DNA of 46,720 nucleotides from a virus. This document shows positions 25,342-33,734 of the stretch, piece after piece. The notes beneath the pieces are model-generated. The model did not search any database and was not told the origin of the DNA. It worked only from the letters and a program-made list of their open reading frames with translations. Within the stretch, counting starts at the first letter, position 1. Every line of letters starts with the position of its first letter. A program made the translations under genes and the position numbers. Location of the stretch: positions 46,830 through 93,549 of the IMG/VR virus record IMGVR_UViG_3300029448_000005; one strand, written 5' to 3'.

Positions 25342-28300
25342 GTGAAAATATATAGTTCAGCGATTACAGGATCTTTAAAGGTTAAGGGGGATATTCACGC
25401 AGAAAACTATATAGTTCAGTCAACTGTAACACAATTAACCCAGTCGTTTAGTAGCGGCTCTACAATATTTGGTGATAGTGATGATGACACACATCAGTTT
25501 ACTGGTTCTTTAAGTGGGAATACAGACTTTAGTTTCGGTGGTGGAAATGTTCCAAAATTTCTTAGTGACTTTGGTGATAATAGAATTAATATATTAGAGG
25601 CTGATAGCACCACAGCTGGCATTGGTATCGTAGATTTAGATGGTGGAGTAAAAGTAGGTATAGGCACACTTTCACCAAATACATCTTTAGAAGTCATCGG
25701 AAACATAAGTGGTTCATCAACCTCAACTGGTTCGTTTGGTATGGTTTTTGCTGGTATACCAAGTGCAGGTTTACAATTAGGTTCTACAACTAATGGTCAT
25801 GCTTTAATACAATCCAGAACCATTGGTGATTACATACAATACAATGCTAACGGTGGTCATTTTTTCACTACCAATGGTTTAAATTACAATTACATAAATT
25901 CTGATAATATTTTTTATAACGCTTCTAGTATTATACAAACTTCAGCAAATGGAGTCATAAGTGGTTCATCAACCTCAACTGGTTCGTTTGGTATGGTTCA
26001 TGCTGCAACCAAATTAGGATTAGGCACACAAAGTCCTGGTGCTGAGTTAGAGATAAAGGCAACAGCAAGAGACGCCGAGTTATTTGTCATTGAAAGATTT
26101 AATGATTCACAAAACTTCTTAGAATTTAAGGATGTGAGTAATGATCCGACTTTAGAAATATTCAAAGGGGATGGACAAACCTTTTTCAAAATTAATGAAA
26201 CAGGAGACATTTTTAGTAATATTGCGAATGCAAAAATAAGTGGTTCATCAACCTCAACCGGTTCGTTTGGTTCAGTTCAAACTGATGGAAATGTTGGTGT
26301 AAATACTCTTGGCTCAAACGCAGTTAGAGCTACATTACATGTCGCAGATGACAATAGCTTTGGTGGTGCTGATGGTCAAATAGTATTTGCTTTAACACCT
26401 TCGGTAAGTAATAATGAAAGTGCGGGTATGGTTTTTGGAACATTCAATGATGACGACTACTGGAAACAAGGTATCTTTTGGAAACGTAATGCTTCATATG
26501 GTAGAGGTGAATTACATTTTGCTGTTAGAGCAGCAACAGACGCAACAACAGTATCAATATCAGATTCCAAGATGATGATAGATAATTCAGGTAATGTCGG
26601 CATCGGCACAGATAATCCTGATGGGCAACTTCATGTTTATGCTCAATCTGCTGGTACTGTTACTGCTCATGGAGATGCAGACGATTTAGTTGTCGAAGCT
26701 CAAAATTCAGGAATTTCAATATTAGCACTTGATGCTGGAGATTCATCAATAATTTGGGGTAGTCCATCTGATAATGTCGGTGTTCAAGCAAAATGGAATC
26801 ATGATGCGAATGCTTTTAGGTTTAGAACATCTAAATCTGGAGCCAAAATGGTTTTGGGTGGTGGTGATAGTGCAAACACCTTAGAAATCACAGCTACAGA
26901 AATAAGTGGTTCATCAACCTCAACCGGTTCGTTTGGTGTATTAAAATTAGCTTATTATAATCAAGGTTATGGTGGACAAGATAACTTAATTCTTGGAAAA
27001 GGAGGAACAGGAGCTTCTTTAACAACAGGTAATGAAAATGTATTAATCGGTACAACGACAGGTGATGATTTGAGCACTGGTAGGAATAATGTAATGATTG
27101 GACAGCAGGTTGGTGGCTCGGATGTGGATGTAGATTGGACAGTTCAGATTGGTTCTGCAGCTGGTAATGGTGCTAATAAAACTTCCGCTGCTGATGGTTC
27201 AATTTTCGTTGGATATGCTTCAGGATTTGCAATTGCAACTGGTGAAAGAAATCTCGCACTTGGTTATGAAGCTTTGAGACAAGATGATGATTGTGATGAT
27301 TCAATTGCAATCGGATGGCGTGCATTATATGGTACAGGTACTGGAACAAATACTAAAAACATAGCTATTGGAAATTATGCCTTAGGTGCCAATATGACTC
27401 ACAATGACAGCAATATTGCTATTGGTCATCAAGCCCTAACTAATCTTGCTGGAAGTGGAGCTATTTCTAATGTATTTATAGGTACGCAAGCAGGGCAGAG
27501 TGTAACCAACGCAGATTATAATACTGGTGTTGGTTCAGGAGTAATGGGAGAGGCTTCTGGTAATGCAATTACTGGAAATTACAATGTTGCTATGGGTGCT
27601 TTAGCGATGTATAATGCTGAAGGTGTGGTTAATACAAATACAGCAATCGGCTATAGGGCTGGATTTGGAATGACAACTGCAAGTGGTTCGGTATTAATAG
27701 GACATCAAGCTGGTGATAATATAACAACCGCAAGTGGTTCAGTTTTCATAGGTGTGGATGCAGGTGGTAATGTAAATACTGGAAATATGAACATAGCTAT
27801 TGGTTACAATGCTTTTCATAATGCTGCGACTGGTGACAACAACATCGCCATCGGAGTAAATGCAGGCGATGCAGTCACGAGTGGAACGTTAAATATTTTC
27901 ATGGGTAAAAATGCTGGTGGTGCTATTACGGATGCAAACGGAATAATAGCAATAGGTCATAATGCTGTAACTGGTGATGCTGATTATGATACGGTTGCTA
28001 TTGGAAATCATGCTTTACAAAATGCAGCTGCTGGTGCTAATAGTAATACTGCTGTAGGACACCAGGTGGGCACCGATTTAACAACGGGTGATGATAATGT
28101 CTTTATGGGAACTAATGCTGCTAGAGAAAACCGAACTGGTGGTCAGAATGTATATCTTGGTTCAGCAGCAGGACAAGGTACAGATGCTTATAGCAATAGT
28201 AATAATGTCGGAATTGGATATAGGGCTCTATACCTAAATAGAACAGGAACAGAGAATGTAGCAATCGGTAAAGAATCCATGAGAGATGCCACGACCTCTG

Positions 28301-31300
28301 ATGGTACTGTTGCTATCGGAGTTGAATCTTTATACGATTTAACAACTGGTAATAATAATGTGGGTGTGGGTAAACAAGCGCTTTATAGTATCACAAGTGG
28401 AGCACAAAATGTTGCCGTAGGTTTTAAAGCGTTAAGAGACAATAGTGCTAGTAATAATGTTGCTGTAGGTACATCAGCTTTAGAAAATAATACGACAGGT
28501 GAACAGAATGTCGCTTTGGGATATGAGGCTCTTCTTAATGCAACTGAAATAGACCAAAACACCGCTATTGGTTTTGAAACTTTAAAAGCTGCATCTGGTT
28601 CTGCTGGTGCTCTTCGTGGAACGGCAGTTGGTTTCAGAGCGTTACTCGCAAATACATCAGGATATGCTAATACTGCAGTGGGTGCTCAAGCCGGTTTAGT
28701 ATTAACGACAGGCGGTAACAATACTTTAGTGGGTATGAATGCAGGCGACGCACTTACAACCGCTAGTGGTTCAGTTTACATTGGTAGTGGAGCAGGTCTG
28801 AGTAACACAACTGGAAATCAAAATATCGCAATCGGTTTAGATGCTATGGGCGGTCCTGCAACCACAGGTGACAGAAACATCGCCATCGGAGTAAATGCAG
28901 GCGATGCCCTCACGAGTGGATATTCTAATCAATTGATAGGTGAGGATGCAGGAGGAGCTTTAACCACAGGAACATTTAACGTAGCACTTGGTAGAAATGC
29001 TTTAGCAACTGCAACCGATACAAGCCAAACGGTATCAATCGGTATTGGAGCTGGGGATGCGATAAATTCTACTGATGCAAACGGAACGGTTTCAATCGGA
29101 TATTTTGCTGCATCGGAATTAACATCTGGTCAAGGTAATGTTGCAATTGGAAGTTCAGCGTTACTCTATGAAAATGACGGAGATTACAACACCGCTATAG
29201 GGTATGAAGCATTAAAAGACCAAACAGGAGTAAGTGGAGAGACTGCCAATACCGCAATCGGATGGAAAGCAGGCACGGAAATAACCACGGGAATTAGAAA
29301 TACTATGGTGGGAGTGGTTGCAGGAGGTAGTAGTTTATTGGTGGATAGTATTGTTGCTGTTGGATACGGAGCTGCAAATGGAGTCATGACAGCAGATGCC
29401 GATGGTACGGTTGCTGTTGGAAAAGCAGCTTTAAATAATATTTCATCAGGAATCGGTAATACCGCTTTAGGAATGGAGGCTTTAAAACTAGAAGATGACG
29501 GAGACAGAAATACCGCTATTGGATACCAAGCCCTAACTGACCAAACAGGAGTAAGTGGAACTGTTTCCAATACCGCCGTTGGTTATAGAGCGGGAGCAGC
29601 AATCACCACAGGAATTAGAAATGTAATTATCGGAGCAGACGCCGCTGTTGCTACAACAAATATAGATGAAGCAGTTATCATTGGTAATTTTGCTGGTGGT
29701 GGTGGAAACATGACATCAGATGCTGACGGCACGGTTTTAATCGGAAGAAGTGCTGGAGCATCACTCACATCAGGACAACAAAATGTTGCAATTGGGTATG
29801 GTGCGTTAGATGCTGAAGATGATGGAGACAGAAATGTTGCTATCGGATATAATGCCTTAACTGCTCAAACAGGTACAAGTGGAGCTGTAATAAATACCGC
29901 CGTTGGTTATAACGCGGGTGCTGCTGTAACTACGGGATTTTATAATACGCTTATAGGTGGAGAGGTAGCTCAAAACTTGACCACGGGTATTGAGAATGTC
30001 GTGGTTGGAACTGGTGCTCTAAATGATTCACAAACAGCCTCGGGTTCTGTTATACTTGGACAAAATGCAGGTAGAAACATATCGACTGGAAATCAGAATA
30101 TTGCTGTCGGACTTGATGCTATGAATGGTGGAACTACGACTGGTGATAATAATATTGCCATCGGAGTAAAAGCAGGCGATGCTCTCACGAGTGGATATAA
30201 TAATATTTTAATCGGTAAGGCTGCGGGTGGTGCCATCACAACCGCTTTACAAAATACGGTAATCGGAATAAATGCACTCGATGCTGCAACAACTGGTATC
30301 CACTCGAATGTTGTAATCGGTGATAATGCCATGGGTGTTACTACGGGTGCGGATATGTGTACTGTTGTCGGTTCTAATGCTGGTGGTGAAGGAAACATGA
30401 CATCAGATGCTGACGGCACGGTTTTAATCGGAAGAAGTGCTGGTTCATCGCTCACATCAGGAATCGCCAATACCGCAGTTGGTTATCAAGCTTTATTGGT
30501 TGAAGATGACGGAGATTACAATACTGCTATCGGATATCAAGCTCTAACCGACCAAACAGGAACAAGTGGAACTGCTGCGAACACCGCCGTGGGATATCGT
30601 GCTGGTTACGAGATAAATACAGGAACTGCGAATAATTTGTTTGGTATGCAAGCGGGATTGAATTTAACAACTGCAAGTGGTTCGGTTGCCATTGGAACTT
30701 CTGCTTTAGCAGTCTCAACAACTGGTAATAGTAACATCGCTATTGGTAATATAGCCATGAACGGTGGAAACACAACTGGTGATAACAATATCGGGATAGG
30801 TCAAGTAACAGGCGATGCGCTCACGAGTGGTACTGACAATATTATGATGGGCAACTCAGCAGGTACGGATTTGACAACAGGAGACCATAATATCTTTCTT
30901 GGACGAGGAGCAGGTTCAACAACAACTGGAGGAACTAACATAGTTGCAATCGGTAGAAATGCCGCTGCGGCAAACATAACCACGGATGGTTCTTATAGTG
31001 TTTTCATCGGAGGATTGGCAGGAAACCAAATAACATCAGGACAAGCTAATGTTGCAATTGGATATGCTGCATTGGATGCTGAAGATGACGGAGATTACAA
31101 TACTGCCATAGGTTATGAAGCCCTAACCGACCAAACAGGAGTAAGTGGAGAGGTCGCTAATGTTGCTGTTGGATATCGAGCAGGCACAAACATAACCACA
31201 GGAATCAGAAATACCATCGTGGGAATGTCCGCAGCGGCTAGTACTTTATTGGTGGATAATATTGTTGCTATTGGATACGGAGCTGGGAATGGAGTCATGA

Positions 31301-33261
31301 CAGCAGATGCCGATGGTACGGTTGCTGTTGGAATGTCATCCATGAATAGTTTGACATCAGGTCAAAGAAATATGGGAATCGGCTACCATGCATTAAAATC
31401 CTTGACTGTCGGTGATGATAATATTGCTATCGGATATCAAGCATTAACAAATCTTGGAACTTCAACATTTGCCAACAGAAACATCGCAATCGGTACTTAT
31501 GCGTTGTTATCAGCTGCCAACAATAACATCAATGATAATGTCGCCATAGGATATGGTGCTCTATCACAATCTGTTCATTCCGATGGAGACAATAATGTTG
31601 CTATCGGTTCATATGCTATGTCAGACTTAACCGCCGGTTCTTGGGCTATGGTTGCGGTTGGACAGAATGCACTAAGAAAAACAAATCACGCAGATTCTCA
31701 AGGAAGTGTCGCTGTTGGATTTGGTGCATTAACAGCAAATGTATCGGGAATCGGTAATGTAGCAATTGGATTTGACGCCTTAAAAAGTGAAGATGACGGA
31801 GATTACAACACCGCAGTTGGATACGAAGCATTAGAAGATCAAACAGGAACAAGTGGAACTGTTGGAAATACTGCAATTGGATATCAAGCAGGTCAATCGG
31901 TATTAACAGGAATCCGTAATACTTATGTCGGTACATCAGCTGGTAATAAAGGTAGTGGTTCATCAGCCGATGACAATACGGCTATTGGATTTAGATCACT
32001 TATGGTAAATACCTCTGGTTCTCGAAATACTTCATTAGGTGCTTATTCGGTACAGCAGATGGTTAATGCTAGAGATACTGTAGCCATTGGTTATTATACT
32101 TTAGCTAATGCTCTTACGAGTACAGACATAGATGGTTCTGTAGCAATCGGTTCATTTTCTCAAGCTGAAAATAAAACAGGAATTGGTAATACATCGGTTG
32201 GATTTCAATCTTTAAAATCCGATGTAAACGGAGATTTCAATACTGCAGTTGGATACCAAGCTTTAAAAACTCAAAATGGAGTAAATGGAACTGTTGGAAG
32301 TACAGCAGTTGGTTATCAGGCTGGTTTAGCTATCACGACAGGTGTTCACAATGTAGCAATTGGATACTTATCGCTAGATGAAATAACCACAGGTGGATAT
32401 AATGTTGCTATTGGAAGAGAAGCATTGGGTAATTGTGATGGTGCTGAATCCGAAAATACTGCTATTGGAGATCGTGCTGGTTTAACTATCGATAATGGTT
32501 CAAATAATATATTAATAGGTGCTAATGCTCAACCATCTACAGCAGCTGCTAGTAATCAAATAGTACTCGGTAAGGATGCTACGGGTGTAGCCAATAACTC
32601 AGTAACTCTTGGTAATGCTTCTGTAACTGCTGTTTATGCGGCACAAGATGGTATGGCGACCTTTTACGCTGGAGAAGTGAAACTCGATAATCAACTTGGA
32701 GGACCATCAGGTGGTGATGGTAGTGGTACGGGTGCAACCGTAGGGATGCATATCAGTTCAAGCGGAGTTCCATATATTAGATTTACCGAAACAAATACAT
32801 CACTTGGAACAGCAGATTTTGAAATATACGCTGGGAATGGAGGATATGTTCTCTATGATTTAGATGATTCAGCAACCGTATATTCAGTAAATACCTCACA
32901 GGTAATATCTGGTGATTTCAACGATACTTCTGATATTGGATTTAAAGAAAACATAGTCAGCATATCAGAGGGATTATCAATAATAAATCAATTAAATCCC
33001 GTAACCTTTGATTGGAAAAATAAATCAAAGGGAACTAATAGTGGTTTCATAGCACAAGAGGTGGAAAAGATACTACCAAATGACGTTAGTGGAACGGATT
33101 ATGATGAATCATTAAAAGATTTACCACCTACCGAAGTTGATAATTTAGGTAAATCGATAAATATGGGTGGTATAGTCGCACACTTGACGAAAGCGGTTCA
33201 AGAACTATCAGAAAAGGTGGAGTCTCAACAGAAAGAGATAGAAGAATTAAAAAATAAATAG
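25342..33261 (+). CDS. Giant YadA-repeat tail fibre with S74 chaperone (2639 aa)
   Basis: Starts at GTG 25342 with GGGAG about 7 nt upstream. Residues 10-60 carry the shared anchor module (GDIHAENYIVQSTVT and SFSSGSTIFGDSDDDTHQF). Four SGSxxSTGSFG connectors and VGIG turns fill residues 60-540. Residues 548-2433 are about 107 consecutive YadA-like repeats, averaging 17.6 residues, of the form N-(V/T/I)-A-(I/V)-G-x-x-A-(L/G)-x(4)-T-(T/S)-G. They end in a neck-like NSVTLGNASVTAVYAAQDG. The C-terminus is a second S74 chaperone: GDFNDTSDIGFKENI with Ser2530 and Lys2535, QLNPVTFDWKN, GFIAQEVEKILPND and a coiled coil. Expected to be a trimeric beta-roll fibre, released from its chaperone by self-cleavage. 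The repeats resemble those of bacterial trimeric autotransporters, but there is no signal peptide or membrane anchor. Confidence 0.85.
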   Translation: MKIYSSAITGSLKVKGDIHAENYIVQSTVTQLTQSFSSGSTIFGDSDDDTHQFTGSLSGNTDFSFGGGNVPKFLSDFGDNRINILEADSTTAGIGIVDLDGGVKVGIGTLSPNTSLEVIGNISGSSTSTGSFGMVFAGIPSAGLQLGSTTNGHALIQSRTIGDYIQYNANGGHFFTTNGLNYNYINSDNIFYNASSIIQTSANGVISGSSTSTGSFGMVHAATKLGLGTQSPGAELEIKATARDAELFVIERFNDSQNFLEFKDVSNDPTLEIFKGDGQTFFKINETGDIFSNIANAKISGSSTSTGSFGSVQTDGNVGVNTLGSNAVRATLHVADDNSFGGADGQIVFALTPSVSNNESAGMVFGTFNDDDYWKQGIFWKRNASYGRGELHFAVRAATDATTVSISDSKMMIDNSGNVGIGTDNPDGQLHVYAQSAGTVTAHGDADDLVVEAQNSGISILALDAGDSSIIWGSPSDNVGVQAKWNHDANAFRFRTSKSGAKMVLGGGDSANTLEITATEISGSSTSTGSFGVLKLAYYNQGYGGQDNLILGKGGTGASLTTGNENVLIGTTTGDDLSTGRNNVMIGQQVGGSDVDVDWTVQIGSAAGNGANKTSAADGSIFVGYASGFAIATGERNLALGYEALRQDDDCDDSIAIGWRALYGTGTGTNTKNIAIGNYALGANMTHNDSNIAIGHQALTNLAGSGAISNVFIGTQAGQSVTNADYNTGVGSGVMGEASGNAITGNYNVAMGALAMYNAEGVVNTNTAIGYRAGFGMTTASGSVLIGHQAGDNITTASGSVFIGVDAGGNVNTGNMNIAIGYNAFHNAATGDNNIAIGVNAGDAVTSGTLNIFMGKNAGGAITDANGIIAIGHNAVTGDADYDTVAIGNHALQNAAAGANSNTAVGHQVGTDLTTGDDNVFMGTNAARENRTGGQNVYLGSAAGQGTDAYSNSNNVGIGYRALYLNRTGTENVAIGKESMRDATTSDGTVAIGVESLYDLTTGNNNVGVGKQALYSITSGAQNVAVGFKALRDNSASNNVAVGTSALENNTTGEQNVALGYEALLNATEIDQNTAIGFETLKAASGSAGALRGTAVGFRALLANTSGYANTAVGAQAGLVLTTGGNNTLVGMNAGDALTTASGSVYIGSGAGLSNTTGNQNIAIGLDAMGGPATTGDRNIAIGVNAGDALTSGYSNQLIGEDAGGALTTGTFNVALGRNALATATDTSQTVSIGIGAGDAINSTDANGTVSIGYFAASELTSGQGNVAIGSSALLYENDGDYNTAIGYEALKDQTGVSGETANTAIGWKAGTEITTGIRNTMVGVVAGGSSLLVDSIVAVGYGAANGVMTADADGTVAVGKAALNNISSGIGNTALGMEALKLEDDGDRNTAIGYQALTDQTGVSGTVSNTAVGYRAGAAITTGIRNVIIGADAAVATTNIDEAVIIGNFAGGGGNMTSDADGTVLIGRSAGASLTSGQQNVAIGYGALDAEDDGDRNVAIGYNALTAQTGTSGAVINTAVGYNAGAAVTTGFYNTLIGGEVAQNLTTGIENVVVGTGALNDSQTASGSVILGQNAGRNISTGNQNIAVGLDAMNGGTTTGDNNIAIGVKAGDALTSGYNNILIGKAAGGAITTALQNTVIGINALDAATTGIHSNVVIGDNAMGVTTGADMCTVVGSNAGGEGNMTSDADGTVLIGRSAGSSLTSGIANTAVGYQALLVEDDGDYNTAIGYQALTDQTGTSGTAANTAVGYRAGYEINTGTANNLFGMQAGLNLTTASGSVAIGTSALAVSTTGNSNIAIGNIAMNGGNTTGDNNIGIGQVTGDALTSGTDNIMMGNSAGTDLTTGDHNIFLGRGAGSTTTGGTNIVAIGRNAAAANITTDGSYSVFIGGLAGNQITSGQANVAIGYAALDAEDDGDYNTAIGYEALTDQTGVSGEVANVAVGYRAGTNITTGIRNTIVGMSAAASTLLVDNIVAIGYGAGNGVMTADADGTVAVGMSSMNSLTSGQRNMGIGYHALKSLTVGDDNIAIGYQALTNLGTSTFANRNIAIGTYALLSAANNNINDNVAIGYGALSQSVHSDGDNNVAIGSYAMSDLTAGSWAMVAVGQNALRKTNHADSQGSVAVGFGALTANVSGIGNVAIGFDALKSEDDGDYNTAVGYEALEDQTGTSGTVGNTAIGYQAGQSVLTGIRNTYVGTSAGNKGSGSSADDNTAIGFRSLMVNTSGSRNTSLGAYSVQQMVNARDTVAIGYYTLANALTSTDIDGSVAIGSFSQAENKTGIGNTSVGFQSLKSDVNGDFNTAVGYQALKTQNGVNGTVGSTAVGYQAGLAITTGVHNVAIGYLSLDEITTGGYNVAIGREALGNCDGAESENTAIGDRAGLTIDNGSNNILIGANAQPSTAAASNQIVLGKDATGVANNSVTLGNASVTAVYAAQDGMATFYAGEVKLDNQLGGPSGGDGSGTGATVGMHISSSGVPYIRFTETNTSLGTADFEIYAGNGGYVLYDLDDSATVYSVNTSQVISGDFNDTSDIGFKENIVSISEGLSIINQLNPVTFDWKNKSKGTNSGFIAQEVEKILPNDVSGTDYDESLKDLPPTEVDNLGKSINMGGIVAHLTKAVQELSEKVESQQKEIEELKNK
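26983..32640 (+). repeat. Array of about 107 YadA-like beta-roll repeats
   Basis: A 5658-bp uninterrupted array in the 2639-residue fibre, counted by hand. Most units are 17 residues; some are 18-21. A higher-order unit, EDDGDYNTAIGYEALTDQTG followed by an NTAVGYRAG unit and TTGIRN, recurs with its EDDGD element near 29170, 29491, 29816, 30502, 31081, 31789 and 32218. Exact DNA copies are visible, for example 53 nt at 29704-29756 and 30391-30443. This shows growth by duplication inside the array. Confidence 0.85.
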
Positions 33262-33288
33262 AAAAAATTGTATTTCATATACTTATAT

Positions 33289-33302
33289 GATATATATTAT
33301 TG
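33289..33302 (+). promoter_or_regulatory. Weak late-promoter-like motif upstream of 33331
   Basis: GATATATATTATTG resembles the motif (GATATTTATTATTG at 38714) with two changes. It lies in the 69-nt gap after the giant fibre, 28 nt before the next start. Confidence 0.3.
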
Positions 33303-33330
33303 TTAAACATTAAATTAAGGAGTTATGAAA

Positions 33331-33639
33331 ATGGCTGAAGAAATTAAATTTACAGATGAAGAGTTAAAATCTCTTAGTGAATTAAGTCAAGGTTATCAAA
33401 ATATTCAAAACGCTTTTGGACAACTAAGGGTTCAAAAGATTTTACTTGAACAACAGAAAGATGGTCTTGAAGAAGCTGAAGTTAAAATGGAAGCTGATTA
33501 TGCTGAAAATCAACAAAAAGAGCGTGATTTGGTAAAACAACTGAATGAGAAATATGGTCCAGGTCAACTAGACCCTCAATCAGGTGTGTTTACACCAACT
33601 CCACAAGAAAAGCCGGTCGTTGAAGTAGAAGAATCTTAA
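33331..33639 (+). CDS. Small coiled-coil protein of unknown function
   Basis: 102 residues. ATG 33331 is chosen because AAGGAG (33317-33322) is 8 nt upstream; the in-frame ATG at 33325 would leave only 2 nt. Residues 8-72 form one long amphipathic coiled coil (LKSLSELSQGYQNIQNAF, LRVQKILLEQQ, LEEAEVKMEADYAENQ), followed by DLVKQLNEKYGPGQLDP and an acidic, Pro-rich tail. The NEKYGPG...L.P..G.F ending recurs in small proteins of marine T4-like phages, as I recall, without a known role. Located between the fibre cluster and the sheath gene, with its own promoter-like motif. It could be a tail assembly factor. Confidence 0.7.
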   Translation: MAEEIKFTDEELKSLSELSQGYQNIQNAFGQLRVQKILLEQQKDGLEEAEVKMEADYAENQQKERDLVKQLNEKYGPGQLDPQSGVFTPTPQEKPVVEVEES

Positions 33640-33675
33640 AAAAATCCTTAATCGGTTGTATTTTGAAAATTTTTG

Positions 33676-33690
33676 TTATATTTATATATA
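33676..33690 (+). promoter_or_regulatory. Late-promoter-like motif upstream of the sheath gene
   Basis: TTATATTTATATATA in the 95-nt gap before gp18, with the core ATATTTATA at 33678-33686. It is 45 nt from the ATG at 33735. Similar to the motif before the tail tube gene (36971). Confidence 0.5.
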
Positions 33691-33734
33691 ATGAAAATTT
33701 ATTGTAATTTTTTAACCTTTAAAGGAGAAAACAC

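Larger units (their letters stand above)
17010..26606 (+). repeat. Dispersed GTCGGCATCGG repeat encoding VGIG
   Basis: GTCGGCATCGG occurs at 17010, 17271, 17496, 18534, 19458, 22280, 23243, 23984 and 26596, and a GGCATCGGCACC form at 19611. Several continue as CACCACAAGTCC (TTSP). Always in the same frame, with GGC/ATC/GTC codons that are uncommon in the surrounding AT-rich sequence. Confidence 0.8.
6380..26935 (+). repeat. Dispersed connector repeat encoding SGSxxSTGSFG (nearly 40 copies)
   Basis: Core DNA is ATAAGTGGTTCA(T/G)CAACC followed by TCAAC(C/T/A)GGTTCGTTTGG. By eye there are 2 copies in the gene at 6327 (one divergent), 1 at 7125, 16 at 8442, 6 at 15924, 9 at 20441 and 4 at 25342. 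Examples lie near 7184, 9160, 10501, 11025, 12178, 13310, 16425, 17837, 18162, 20870, 21640, 22557, 23030, 23558, 24655, 25705, 25955, 26235 and 26903. Identity at the DNA level, including third positions, is higher than in neighbouring fibre sequence. Each copy separates unrelated beta modules, so it is both a protein linker and a possible recombination seam. Confidence 0.85.

Noticed and set aside
29184-31343. Minus-strand Pro/Val-rich frames within the giant repeat array
   Set aside because: They mirror the repeated NTAIGY codons and repeat for the same reason; not genes.
6380-32640. CRISPR-like regular repeats
   Set aside because: The repeats are in-frame coding units of fibre proteins with variable spacing and no palindromic structure, leader or cas genes.
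6327-33261. Diversity-generating retroelement acting on the fibres
   Set aside because: No reverse transcriptase frame, no template/variable repeat pair with adenine-specific changes, and no C-type lectin ending were seen in the window. It could still exist outside it.
25342-33261. Bacterial trimeric autotransporter adhesin
   Set aside because: No signal peptide or outer-membrane anchor; the C-terminus is a phage S74 chaperone and the gene is surrounded by phage tail genes.
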